The translations under genes were made by a program, and so were the position numbers. From CAWGOF01 sp963824225 (lineage in GTDB: Bacteria > Acidobacteriota > Polarisedimenticolia > Polarisedimenticolales > Polarisedimenticolaceae), in contig CAWGOF010000003.1 in assembly GCA_963824225.1 (NCBI GenBank), positions 3,224,001 through 3,288,000 on the forward strand: DNA of 64,000 nucleotides, in the 5' to 3' direction. Positions 16,881 through 25,107 of this stretch are shown piece after piece (within the stretch, counting starts at the first letter, position 1; every line of letters begins with the position of its first letter). Below the pieces are notes generated by a model. The model was not told the DNA's origin, ran no database searches, and saw nothing but the letters and a program-made list of their open reading frames with translations.

Positions 16881-16889
16881 GGGGTCAGG
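16881..16889. repeat. REP-like family A half-site
   Basis: GGGGTCAGG on the plus strand, which is CCTGACCCC in the sense of the FAD/Fe-S oxidase gene. Its TGA (16887-16885) is that gene's stop codon. No second arm is nearby. Confidence 0.55.
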
Positions 16890-19731
16890 GTTGCTCGTCG
16901 AGCAGGTGCCAGAAGCTGCGAAACGGGCGGCCGGTCTCGCGCGCCAGGCCGATCTCGCAGGTCCGGCTCGTGCTGACGAACTCGTCGTACCGCGCGCCCG
17001 AGAGCTCCGCGGCCAGGGGCGCGAGCGCGGCGCGCGTCAGCTCGGGGAACGCGAGGCCCCGGTCGCCCGCCGATCCGCAGCAGCCCGCGGCGAACGGGAG
17101 CACCACGTCCTGGGCGTAAACCTTGGCCACGCGCTCGAGATCCGCGACGAGCCCCATGCGCCGCAGCGAGCATGGCGGGTGGAGCACGACGCTCCGGCGC
17201 CGCGCGACCGGCGCGAGCCCGGCGGCGACGAGCCGCGCCGCGTGCTCGACCCCGTCGAGGATCGAGAGCGTCGCGTGCCGCGTGCGGTTCTGCGCCGAAA
17301 GCGCAGGCGCCGCACCCTTGAGGGTCAGCGCACACGGGCTCGCATCGACGACGACCGGCACGGCACCCTCGTTCGACCAGTCCCACATCCGCTCGATCGC
17401 GTGGTTCGCCGCGACCGCGGACGCCGCGTGGAACCCCTTCGACGAGAACGCGAGGCCGCAGCACACACCTCGTGCGTCGCGCGGAACGAAGAGCGGCGCA
17501 CCCGCGCGCAGCGAGACGCGGGCCACGACGTCCGCCAGCGGTCTGCCGTCGGCCGTCGCCAGCACGCGGGACGCACAGGTCGGGAAGAGTACGGCGGACG
17601 CCGCGGCGGCGGCCGCCGCCGCGGCGCCCGACGCCGGGTGCGCGACGGGACCGCTCGACGGCGCGGCCGCGACGCGCGGGAGTCCCGGGTCCCACGCCGG
17701 CACGCGGCGGCCGAGCCAGCGCGAGATCGAGCCCGTCGCGGTCGTCAAGCGCCGGGGCCCGAGTAGGCGCTCGAGCGCATGTCCGGCACGGAGGCCGGCC
17801 CGCGCGAGCGTCTCGACGAGGCCGAACCTTTCGGCGAGCACCGCCGCGAGCTCCTCGGCCGCAGCGCTGTGGCCCGCGTGGCGCAGGCGCTTGACGAGCG
17901 CGCCCGTGTCGATCCCCACCGGGCAGGCGAGCGAGCACAGACCATCGGCGGCGCACGTTTCGAGGCCCGCGTACTCGTAGTCGCGCTCGAGCTCCGCGAG
18001 CTCGACCGACTCGGGCGAGGCCGCGCGGAGCCGGGCCATCTCCCGCCGCACGACGATGCGCTGGCGCGGTGTGAGCGTGAGGTCGCGGCTCGGGCACATG
18101 CGCTCGCAGAACCCGCACTCGATGCACGCGTCGACCTCGGCCTCGACCGCCGGGAGATCCTTCAGGTGCCGCACGTGCGCGCGTGGATCTGCGTTCAGGA
18201 TCACGCCGGGGTTCAAGATGCCTGCAGGATCGAACAGCTCCTTGATCTCGCGGAAGATCGCGTACGCTTCGGGACCCCACTCGGTCAAGACGAACGGGGC
18301 CATGTTGCGCCCCGTCCCGTGCTCGGCCTTGAGCGCGCCGTCGTAGCGCGTGACCACGAGATCGGCCAGGGCGTGCATGAGATGGTCGTAGCGCCTCACG
18401 TCCTCCGGACGCTCGAACGCTTGCGTCAAGACGAAATGCAGGTTGCCGTCCTTGGCGTGGCCGAACACGATCGCATCGGGGTAGCCGTGCCCATCGAGCA
18501 GCGCCCGCAGCTCGGCCACGGCCGAATGGAGCCGGGCCACCGGGAACACGACGTCCTCCATGACGAACGACGTGCCGCGGGCCCGCACCGCGCCGACCGA
18601 GGGGATGATCCCGCGCCGCACGCGCCACAGCGCGGCTTGTCGTCCGGGGTCGCGCGTGAACTCCGGGCGCGCGAGGAGCGGCAGGCGCGCAAGCAACGGC
18701 TCGACCACCGCGCGCTGCGCGGCGAGCGTCGCCTCGTCGGCACACTGGTACTCGGCGAGCAGCGCGGTCGCCCGCGCGGGCAGCTCGCGCACCTCGGGCG
18801 GGACGCCGGGCTGTCCGGCAACCGCGCGCAGCGAGGCGCGGTCCATCAGCTCGAGCGTGCGCGCACCCGCGTCGCGCAGCGCGGCGATCGCCGCGCAAGC
18901 GTCGGCGAGATCCGGATAGAACAGGAGCCCCGTGTACTTGAGCGGCGGATCGGGCACCGTGTCGAGCGATGCTTCGGCGATGAACCCCAGCGTGCCCTCG
19001 GAGCCGATCATCAGGTGCGCCAGGATGTCGATCGGCCGCTCGAAGTCGAGGAACGCGTTCAGCGAGTAGCCCATCGTGTTCTTCGTTCGATACTTCGTCC
19101 GGATGCGCTCGGCGAGCGCGCCGTTCGCGACGATCCGCTGGCGCAAGCGCGCGAGACCCTGGTACACGCGCGGCGCCTCCTCGGCCATGCGCTCGTCCGC
19201 GCCGGGGAGCGCCGAATCGACGACCACGCCCTCGGGCAGCACCACGCGGATCGAGCGCAGCGTGCGGTACGCGTTCTGCTCGACGCCGCAGCACATGCCG
19301 CTCGAGTTGTTGGCCAGGATCCCGCCGATCATGCACGCTTCGATCGACGCCGGGTCGGGGCCGATCTTCGTGCCGTGGCGCCGCAGGTGCTGGTTCACGA
19401 GCCCGGCGAGGACGCCGGGCTCGAACCGCACGCGCAGGCCCGCGTCCTCGACCTCGAAGCGCCGCCAGTGGCGCGACACGACGACGAGGATCCCATCCGT
19501 GACCGCCTGGCCCGACAGGCTCGTGCCCGCGGCGCGGAACATGATCGGGACGCCGCGCTCGCGGCTCAGGCGGAACAGCGCCTGCACCTCGGCGATCGTC
19601 GTCGGGAACACGACCGCCCGCGGAACGAGCCGGTACACGCTCGCGTCGTTCGCGAACGCCACGCGATCGAGCCGCCGCGCGAGGACCCGCTCGGGCGAGA
19701 GAATCGCGCGTAGCTCGGCGTCGAGGTCCAT
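16885..19731 (-). CDS. FAD-binding and Fe-S oxidase, D-lactate dehydrogenase / GlcD-GlcF type fusion
   Basis: A 948-residue fusion. The N-terminal FAD-linked oxidase (PCMH) domain has MFRAAGTSLSGQAVTDGILV and IGGILANNSSGMCCG. The FAD-oxidase C-domain includes VFGHAKDGNLHFVL and KAEHGTGRNMAPF. Two 4Fe-4S motifs follow (CIECGFCERMCPS and CAADGLCSLACPVG), then two cysteine-rich CCG-type repeats (VCCGLAFSSKG, GCCGSAGDRG). This order and length match membrane-associated D-lactate or 2-hydroxyacid dehydrogenases that pass electrons to the quinone pool. The substrate (D-lactate, glycolate or 2-hydroxyglutarate) is not decidable from sequence. An alternative in-frame ATG lies at 19749. The stop codon is inside a REP-like half-site, so the C-terminus may be slightly altered. 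Confidence 0.92.
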   Translation of the reverse strand: MDLDAELRAILSPERVLARRLDRVAFANDASVYRLVPRAVVFPTTIAEVQALFRLSRERGVPIMFRAAGTSLSGQAVTDGILVVVSRHWRRFEVEDAGLRVRFEPGVLAGLVNQHLRRHGTKIGPDPASIEACMIGGILANNSSGMCCGVEQNAYRTLRSIRVVLPEGVVVDSALPGADERMAEEAPRVYQGLARLRQRIVANGALAERIRTKYRTKNTMGYSLNAFLDFERPIDILAHLMIGSEGTLGFIAEASLDTVPDPPLKYTGLLFYPDLADACAAIAALRDAGARTLELMDRASLRAVAGQPGVPPEVRELPARATALLAEYQCADEATLAAQRAVVEPLLARLPLLARPEFTRDPGRQAALWRVRRGIIPSVGAVRARGTSFVMEDVVFPVARLHSAVAELRALLDGHGYPDAIVFGHAKDGNLHFVLTQAFERPEDVRRYDHLMHALADLVVTRYDGALKAEHGTGRNMAPFVLTEWGPEAYAIFREIKELFDPAGILNPGVILNADPRAHVRHLKDLPAVEAEVDACIECGFCERMCPSRDLTLTPRQRIVVRREMARLRAASPESVELAELERDYEYAGLETCAADGLCSLACPVGIDTGALVKRLRHAGHSAAAEELAAVLAERFGLVETLARAGLRAGHALERLLGPRRLTTATGSISRWLGRRVPAWDPGLPRVAAAPSSGPVAHPASGAAAAAAAAASAVLFPTCASRVLATADGRPLADVVARVSLRAGAPLFVPRDARGVCCGLAFSSKGFHAASAVAANHAIERMWDWSNEGAVPVVVDASPCALTLKGAAPALSAQNRTRHATLSILDGVEHAARLVAAGLAPVARRRSVVLHPPCSLRRMGLVADLERVAKVYAQDVVLPFAAGCCGSAGDRGLAFPELTRAALAPLAAELSGARYDEFVSTSRTCEIGLARETGRPFRSFWHLLDEQP

Positions 19732-19844
19732 GGGGCCGCGCTCCAGCATACCGCCCCCAAAGATAGATCGTACGAGCGGGCGGCGTTCTAACGCTTGACC
19801 CTGCGGCCGCGTTCCCGTACGACTAAGGTGGCCGGGGAGCGATC

Positions 19845-20570
19845 GTGTCGCAACCGTTCCATCGAGCCGACGCGGCGGAAGGGCCCCCGCGCTGGCCCGC
19901 CCGCGTGATCGCGCTCGCCGGGGCGAGGCGCTCGGCCGAGCGCGGTCCCGACGAGGCGGTGCTCGGCGAGCTGTGGACGCTCGTGCACCTGGGGCTCGCG
20001 CGGTACGTGCGCCAGCACGCCGCACGCCTGGGGCCGGTCGAGCCCGAGGACGTGCGCGACATCGCCGCCGAGAAAGCGCTCGATCTGATGCGCAAGCTCG
20101 ACGCCGGCGAATGGGACCCCGCCGCTTCGGAGCCCGCGCAGCTGTGCGCGTTCCTCTCGATCCTCGCGCGCAACGGGCTCGTCGATCATCTGCGCCGCGC
20201 CCCTTTGCTGCGCCGCCCGCGCGCCGTGCACCAGGCGACGGCGCCCGACGAGCCGCGGCCGCACGAGGCCCCGAGCCGGGCGCTGTGCCGCATCCTCTTT
20301 CCTCGCGCGCTCCTCGACTGCCTGACCGCGCTCTCGCCCCGGGCGCGGAAGATCTGGCTCTTGCGCGCGTTCTACGACCTGCCGAGCAAGACGATCGCGC
20401 GCCACCCCGACGTCCGCGTCAGCCCGGCGGCGGTCGACATGACGCTCGCGCGCGTGCGCATCGCGCTCGGCCGGTGCATGAAGCACAAGGGGTTCGATCT
20501 GCGCGATCTGCCCGCCGGTACGTTCGCCGCCGTGTGGAACGCGCTCGCGCGACCGCGCGAGGACGCATGA
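19845..20570 (+). CDS. ECF-type RNA polymerase sigma factor
   Basis: A 241-residue sigma-70-family protein. Region 2 is recognisable around EPEDVRDIAAEKALDLMRKL and FLSILARNGLVDHLRR. Region 4 lies at LDCLTALSPRARKIWLLRAFYDLPSKTIARHPDVRVSPAAVDMTLARVRIALGRC, where the SPAAVDMTLARVR helix should read the -35 element. It heads a three-gene operon: its stop overlaps the ATG of a ZAS-type anti-sigma factor (ATGA), which in turn overlaps a TPR-CHAT protease gene. GTG start preceded by GGGGAGCG. It is divergent from the FAD oxidase, with 113 bases between them. Probably released on an envelope signal; its target promoter cannot be identified from one window. Confidence 0.88.
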   Translation: MSQPFHRADAAEGPPRWPARVIALAGARRSAERGPDEAVLGELWTLVHLGLARYVRQHAARLGPVEPEDVRDIAAEKALDLMRKLDAGEWDPAASEPAQLCAFLSILARNGLVDHLRRAPLLRRPRAVHQATAPDEPRPHEAPSRALCRILFPRALLDCLTALSPRARKIWLLRAFYDLPSKTIARHPDVRVSPAAVDMTLARVRIALGRCMKHKGFDLRDLPAGTFAAVWNALARPREDA

Positions 20571-21271
20571 GCGCGCAGCCCACGCACCACGCGACCGACG
20601 ATCGGCTGATCGATCTGGCGCACGGGCTTCTCGACGCCGAGGAGTCGTCGGCATGCCTGGCCCACGTCGGCAGATGCCGCACGTGCGAGGACCGGTTCCG
20701 CGCGATCGCCGGCGAGCGCGCACGGCTCGTGGCCGAACGCCAACCCGCGCCGGTCGCGAGTCACCGTCCGTGGCTCGTCGCCGCGGCGTCCCTCGCCGCG
20801 CTGCTCGTCCTCGCCGCGGCGCTGCGCTTCGGTCGCGACGAGGGCGGCCCGCCGTCCTACTGGCTGCCGATCGAGCGCGAGCAGGCGGTGTTGCGTTCCG
20901 ACGCCGACGGCACGGCACCGGCCGAGCTCGCGCGGGCTCTCGCGGCCTACGAGAGCGGGGACGCCGGGCGCGCCGCACGGCTGCTGCGCGAGGCCCGGGT
21001 ACCGAAGGCCTACGGGCCGCTGCGCAACCTGTACCTGGCGAGCGCGCTCGAGCTCGACGGCGAGCCGGCCGAGGCCGCGGCGGTGCTCGAACGCCTCTCG
21101 ATCGACACGCTTCCTGAGCCGTGGCGCACGCAGGCTCGGTGGGTGGCCTACGCGGCCGCGCGCGCCCAAGGCCAGGACCAGCGCGCCGCGACGCTCCTCG
21201 ACCGGCTCGCGCGTGCCGCGGGCCCGATCGGCGACCTCGCGAGGGACGAGCGCGAGAGGTGGCGGCGATGA
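20567..21271 (+). CDS. ZAS-type membrane anti-sigma factor with periplasmic repeat domain
   Basis: A 234-residue protein. The cytoplasmic N-terminal 50 residues contain the zinc-binding anti-sigma motif HVGRCRTC (Hx3Cx2C) after an early His. One transmembrane segment follows (PWLVAAASLAALLVLAAAL, about 65-85). The remaining 145 residues are Ala/Leu-rich paired helices (LARALAAYESGDAGRAARLLREA, YLASALELDGEPAEAAAVLERL) that look like TPR units on the periplasmic side. It should hold the upstream sigma factor inactive at the membrane. ATGA overlaps at both ends show strict co-translation with the sigma and CHAT genes. A periplasmic TPR on an anti-sigma, next to a TPR-CHAT protease, suggests the two may contact each other, which is inference. 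Confidence 0.83.
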   Translation: MSAQPTHHATDDRLIDLAHGLLDAEESSACLAHVGRCRTCEDRFRAIAGERARLVAERQPAPVASHRPWLVAAASLAALLVLAAALRFGRDEGGPPSYWLPIEREQAVLRSDADGTAPAELARALAAYESGDAGRAARLLREARVPKAYGPLRNLYLASALELDGEPAEAAAVLERLSIDTLPEPWRTQARWVAYAAARAQGQDQRAATLLDRLARAAGPIGDLARDERERWRR

Positions 21272-23553
21272 GGCGCGCGCGCGACCTCGCGCGTCGCGCT
21301 CCGCGCATCGGCGCGCTCGGGCTGATGCTCGGCCTGATGCTCGGCCTCGGCGTGTTCTCCACCCCCTCGCAGCCACCGCGTCCGCAGGCGCCGCTCGACG
21401 AGATCGAGGACCTCGTGATCCGCGAGCGGTTCGTCCCGGCGTTCGCCCGTGCGATCGAGCAGGCGCGGCAGCTTGCCGAGCGCGATGGGCCGCTCGCCCC
21501 CGAGACGCTCGCGGCGCTCGAGCGGGTCGGAACGATCGCGTTCCACGGCGGCGCTCTCGATGTCGCCCAGCGGATCGTCGAGCGCACGCTCGAGACGAAC
21601 CAGGCGCTCCACGCTCCCGATTCGCTCGAGGTCGCGGCGAGCTTGCTCGCACGAGCCCGGGTCGCGCGGGTCGCCGCGGAGCGCGATCTGGCTCGATCGA
21701 GCCTCGAGCGCGCGCTCGCGATCGTCGAGACGCACGGCCGCACGCACACGAAACTGTACGCCGATCTGCTGTCGGCCCGTGCGAATTGGCTGCGTCGCGT
21801 CGACCTCGAGGCCGCGATCGTCGAGTACGAGCGCGCGCTCGCGGTACGGCTCACGGATCCGGCTGCGCGCGAGAGCGACGTCGCCGACGACCTGACGTGG
21901 CTCGGGTGGAGTCTGTTCCATGGCGGGCGTCACGCCGAGGCCGACGCCCGGTTCGCCGAGGCCGAAGATCGCCTGCGTGCAGCCGGCCTTGCGCAGGGCA
22001 CGAACCTGGCCGTCCTGCTGTCCGCTCGCGCCGATGCGGCGGCGATCCGTGAGAGCTGGGCCGAGGCCGAGCGTCTGTATCGGACGAGCACGAGGATCTT
22101 CGACACCGTGCGAAGTGGCTACTTCCCGGGCTTCCCGCGGGCCAAGAGCCCGCGGCACGGCTATCCCGAGCTCGCGCTCGCGGTGCTGCACCAGGGACGC
22201 GAAACCGAGGCGTTCGAGCTGCTCGAGCGCGGGCGCGGAACGATCACGGCGGAGTTCCTCGACCTCGGTCGGTGGCGCGACGTCGATCCGCAGGGTCACG
22301 CCGAAGCGCAGCGGCTGAGGCAGCGCTGGATCGCCGCCGAGCGCGCGAGCCGCACACGCGACGTCGATCCGCAGCAGCAGATCCGCCGGCTCCTCGATGC
22401 CCTCGGGCTCTACGCGCAGCTGCTCGCGGCGGAGCAGCGATACCTCGATCGCGACGAGCCCGAAGATACGATGGTCGCGCACGTACGAGCGGCGCTCGGG
22501 CCGAGCGAAGCCTACGTCGGCTGGGTGCGGGTCACGTGGGCCGACCACCACAACGCGAGCGACGGACCGAGCCGAACCGAGGTGTGGGCCTACGTGGTGC
22601 GACCCGACGGCGTGCGCTGGCTCGAGCTCGAGCCGCTCGAGGACCGCTGGCTGCAATACGTGGTCACCGTGCAGCGTGCGGCGAGCTGGCCGCTGCGTGT
22701 CGACCCGGACGACGAGCTCCGTGCGCTCGGTCGCGAGCTCGGTCGAGCGCTGGTCGAGCCGGTCGTCCGGCATCTCGAGGGGGTGGATCGGCTGTTCGTC
22801 GAGCTGTCGGAAGTGGCGCCGGTCCTGCCCGTCGAGTCGCTCCCGCTGTCCGACGGAACGTGTCTCAAGGAGCGGTACACCGTGTCCTACGTATCGTCGG
22901 CACGAGCGTACGTCCAGGGGAAGAGCGACGCGCGGCCCGTGGACATCACCGACCGGCCGGCGCTCGTGATCGGCGACCCGCGACTCCCGTACGCCCGTCG
23001 CGAGGTCGAGAGCGTCGCCACGCTCTTTCCCCAGGCGACCGTCCGGAGCGGCCGCGCAGCGAGCCGCGCGGAGATCGAGCGGCTGGCCGGGGCCGATCGG
23101 CTGCGCGAGTTCGGCGTCGTCCACCTCGCGGCGCACATGATCACGCCGTGGCTCCACGAGCGCGCCGGGGTGCGCCTCGACGAGGAAGTCGTCGAGCTCC
23201 CCGAGATCCTCGCCGGCTGGCATCTCGATGCCGATCTCGTCACGCTCAGCGGCTGCCGCTCGATGAGCGGCCACGTGTTCCCCGATCGCAGCGAGTACCT
23301 CGGCCTCCCGCAGGCGCTCTTCGCCGCGGGCGCGCGCGCCGTCGTGGCCAGCATGTGGGAGATCGAAGACGAGGCTGCAGCGCTCCTGATGCGCCGGTTC
23401 TACGAGAACCTCACCACGACCGAGCCGATGTCGATCGCGCAGGCGCTGCGCGAGGCCAGCCTGTGGCTCCGCGCCTACGAGGACGAGACCGGCGCCCGCC
23501 CGTTCGAGCACCCGGTCTACTGGTCGGGGTTCATCGTCCTCGGCGCGCCGTAA
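21268..23553 (+). CDS. Membrane-anchored TPR-CHAT caspase-like protease
   Basis: A 761-residue protein. It has an N-terminal hydrophobic anchor or uncleaved signal (GALGLMLGLMLGLGVF, residues about 15-30). Roughly 350 residues of TPR-like helices follow, then a C-terminal CHAT domain (about 480-761). The CHAT catalytic pair is visible: His623 in VVHLAAHM and Cys663 in VTLSGCRSM, with the family phrases GLPQALFAAGARAVVASMWEIED and YWSGFIVLGAP. CHAT domains are caspase-like cysteine peptidases that cut specific partner proteins. The start ATG overlaps the anti-sigma stop. Next downstream are two secreted Hint proteins. The substrate may be the anti-sigma or the Hint proteins; neither is shown by sequence. 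Confidence 0.88.
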   Translation: MRRARDLARRAPRIGALGLMLGLMLGLGVFSTPSQPPRPQAPLDEIEDLVIRERFVPAFARAIEQARQLAERDGPLAPETLAALERVGTIAFHGGALDVAQRIVERTLETNQALHAPDSLEVAASLLARARVARVAAERDLARSSLERALAIVETHGRTHTKLYADLLSARANWLRRVDLEAAIVEYERALAVRLTDPAARESDVADDLTWLGWSLFHGGRHAEADARFAEAEDRLRAAGLAQGTNLAVLLSARADAAAIRESWAEAERLYRTSTRIFDTVRSGYFPGFPRAKSPRHGYPELALAVLHQGRETEAFELLERGRGTITAEFLDLGRWRDVDPQGHAEAQRLRQRWIAAERASRTRDVDPQQQIRRLLDALGLYAQLLAAEQRYLDRDEPEDTMVAHVRAALGPSEAYVGWVRVTWADHHNASDGPSRTEVWAYVVRPDGVRWLELEPLEDRWLQYVVTVQRAASWPLRVDPDDELRALGRELGRALVEPVVRHLEGVDRLFVELSEVAPVLPVESLPLSDGTCLKERYTVSYVSSARAYVQGKSDARPVDITDRPALVIGDPRLPYARREVESVATLFPQATVRSGRAASRAEIERLAGADRLREFGVVHLAAHMITPWLHERAGVRLDEEVVELPEILAGWHLDADLVTLSGCRSMSGHVFPDRSEYLGLPQALFAAGARAVVASMWEIEDEAAALLMRRFYENLTTTEPMSIAQALREASLWLRAYEDETGARPFEHPVYWSGFIVLGAP

Positions 23554-23689
23554 AGACGGCGACAGCTCGTCGTCGTCGTCCCTCTACGATACCGCGTTAG
23601 ATCCTGCGCTATGCGCCGATCTACCTAGCGAAGACTCTACAATCGGGTCTCGGAGGGGTCACCGAGCTTATTAGAGGAGGAGGAATCTA

Positions 23690-24358
23690 ATGAAACGAAC
23701 CGTTCTCACGCTCGCCGCCCTCGTGGGAGCACTGCTGCTCGCGAGCACGCCGTCGTCGGCGGTACCGCCGTGCAACTGGGCTGGCACCTACGAGGCCTGC
23801 AACCAGTTCTGCTTCTTCCTGGACGGCAGCACCTGTACGAACGTCACGGTCCAGAACTGCAGGTCCTACTACACGTGCTCGAGCGGCCACTCGTCCTCCG
23901 CGCCCTGCGACTGTGGGAACGAGCCTCCGTCCGGGGGCGGCGGCGGCTGCTTCCTTGCCGGCACGCCGATCACGATGGCCAACGGAACAACGAAGCCGAT
24001 CGAAGCGATCGCCGTGGGCGACGTCGTGCTGGCCTACGACAAGGCGTCGGGCGAGATGAAGCCCGACCCGGTCAAGCGTCTCCACAAGCCGGTGACGGTC
24101 GATTCCTATTTCCTCGTGAACGGCGAGCTGCGCATCACTCCGTCCCAGCCGGTCCTCAGCGCAGGCAAGTGGGTCGAAATGCGTCAGCTGAAGGTCGGAG
24201 ACACGCTCACGTCGGCCAGCGGCGGTCCGCAGCCGATCGAGACGATCGAGATCGTCCACGGGCCGATCACCGTCTACAACTTCGACACGAACCCGTACGA
24301 GACGTTCGTCGCGGGTGGTGTGATCGTTCACCGCAAGCCGGAGATTACCGAGCCGTAG
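23690..24358 (+). CDS. Secreted Cys-rich protein with C-terminal Hint (hedgehog/intein) domain, copy 1
   Basis: A 222-residue protein. After a signal peptide (TVLTLAALVGALLLASTPSSA), a short domain carries nine Cys (PCNWAG...EACNQFCFF...CDCG). A Gly linker leads to a Hint domain from Cys87: GCFLAGTPITMANGTTKPIEAIAVGDVVLAYD. The domain ends VYNFDTNPYETFVAGGVIVHRK. Hint domains cut the peptide bond before Cys1. Cys1 is present, but the block-B TxxH His is Gln153 (ITPSQP) and the terminal HN is HR, so processing may be altered. A very strong AGAGGAGGAGGAA Shine-Dalgarno precedes the ATG. It lies 136 bases after the CHAT gene and 18 bases before its paralogue. Confidence 0.85.
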   Translation: MKRTVLTLAALVGALLLASTPSSAVPPCNWAGTYEACNQFCFFLDGSTCTNVTVQNCRSYYTCSSGHSSSAPCDCGNEPPSGGGGGCFLAGTPITMANGTTKPIEAIAVGDVVLAYDKASGEMKPDPVKRLHKPVTVDSYFLVNGELRITPSQPVLSAGKWVEMRQLKVGDTLTSASGGPQPIETIEIVHGPITVYNFDTNPYETFVAGGVIVHRKPEITEP

Positions 24359-24376
24359 CTCCAAGAGGTCTCGCAC

Positions 24377-25048
24377 ATGTCACGAAGAGCCGTGACCTTC
24401 TCGGCCGTTCTGTTCGGCGTCGTCGTACTGATGATGGCCACGCCGCTGTGGGCCCCGCCGCCATGCTCGACGCTCAACACGATGAGCCAGTGCAACCAGG
24501 CGTGTTACTTCTCGGCTCTGGGGCAATGCGCTAGCGTGTCCCTCGACGCGAGCTGCATAGTCCATTACAGCTGCGCGTTCGGTCAGATCAGCGCCCACTG
24601 CCATGGCGATTGCGAGCCCTCGGGCGGCAGCGGAGGCTGCTTCCTCGCCGGCACACGGATCACGATGGCTGATGGGACGACGAAGCCGATCGAGGAGATC
24701 GCGGTCGGCGACGTCGTGCTGGCCTACGACAAAGCGTCAGGACAGATGAAGCCCGACCCGGTCAAGCGACTCCACGACCCGGTGACCGTCGATTCGTACG
24801 TGCTCGTGAACGACCACCTGCGCATCACGAAGACGCAGCCGGTGTTCAGCGCCGGGACGTGGGTCGAGATGGGCCAGCTCGCCGTGGGCGATACGCTGAC
24901 CGGCGCCGACGGTCGCGCGGTGCCGATCGAGACGCTCGTCGTCGTCGACACGCCGATCAACGTCTACAACTTCGACACGAACCCGTACGAGACGTTCGTC
25001 GCCGAGGGGTTCATCGTCCACCGCAAGCAGGAGCCGACCGAGCCCTGA
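24377..25048 (+). CDS. Secreted Cys-rich protein with C-terminal Hint domain, copy 2
   Basis: A 223-residue paralogue of the preceding gene. The Hint domain starts at Cys88 (GCFLAGTRITMADGTTKPIEEIAVGDVVLAYD) and is very similar to copy 1, including Gln154 (ITKTQP) in place of the TxxH His and HRK at the end. The N-terminal Cys-rich part has diverged strongly (PCSTLNTMSQCNQACYF...CEPSGG) while keeping most Cys positions. The signal peptide is SAVLFGVVVLMMATPLWA. A conserved processing domain behind a variable secreted domain fits a family whose N-terminal parts are the effectors. Two of the usual Hint residues are missing in both copies, which marks a subfamily rather than decay of one gene. 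Confidence 0.85.
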   Translation: MSRRAVTFSAVLFGVVVLMMATPLWAPPPCSTLNTMSQCNQACYFSALGQCASVSLDASCIVHYSCAFGQISAHCHGDCEPSGGSGGCFLAGTRITMADGTTKPIEEIAVGDVVLAYDKASGQMKPDPVKRLHDPVTVDSYVLVNDHLRITKTQPVFSAGTWVEMGQLAVGDTLTGADGRAVPIETLVVVDTPINVYNFDTNPYETFVAEGFIVHRKQEPTEP

Positions 25049-25060
25049 GCCGCGGCGCGA

Positions 25061-25091
25061 GACGGGGACGGCGTCGCCGGCCGTCCCCGTC
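25061..25091 (+). terminator. Strong hairpin after the Hint gene pair, possible terminator
   Basis: Arms 25061-25072 and 25080-25091 are complementary over 12 G/C-rich bases with a 7-base loop, starting 13 bases after the second Hint gene stop. No long T-run follows (TATATTCC), so intrinsic termination is uncertain. The core ACGGGGAC also resembles REP-like family B. Confidence 0.45.
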
Positions 25092-25107
25092 GTATATTCC
25101 CCGTCCC

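Noticed and set aside
16859..19336. Long second reading frame inside the FAD/Fe-S oxidase gene
   Set aside because: Composition is the Arg/Ala-rich type of GC-rich shadow frames, whereas the other frame carries every oxidase motif.
19845..23553. Type III-E CRISPR-like or gasdermin-type defence system because of the CHAT protease
   Set aside because: No gRAMP, CRISPR or gasdermin-like gene is present; the partners are a sigma and an anti-sigma factor.
23690..25048. Inteins interrupting host genes
   Set aside because: There is no C-extein: the proteins end a few residues after the Hint domain and start with signal peptides.
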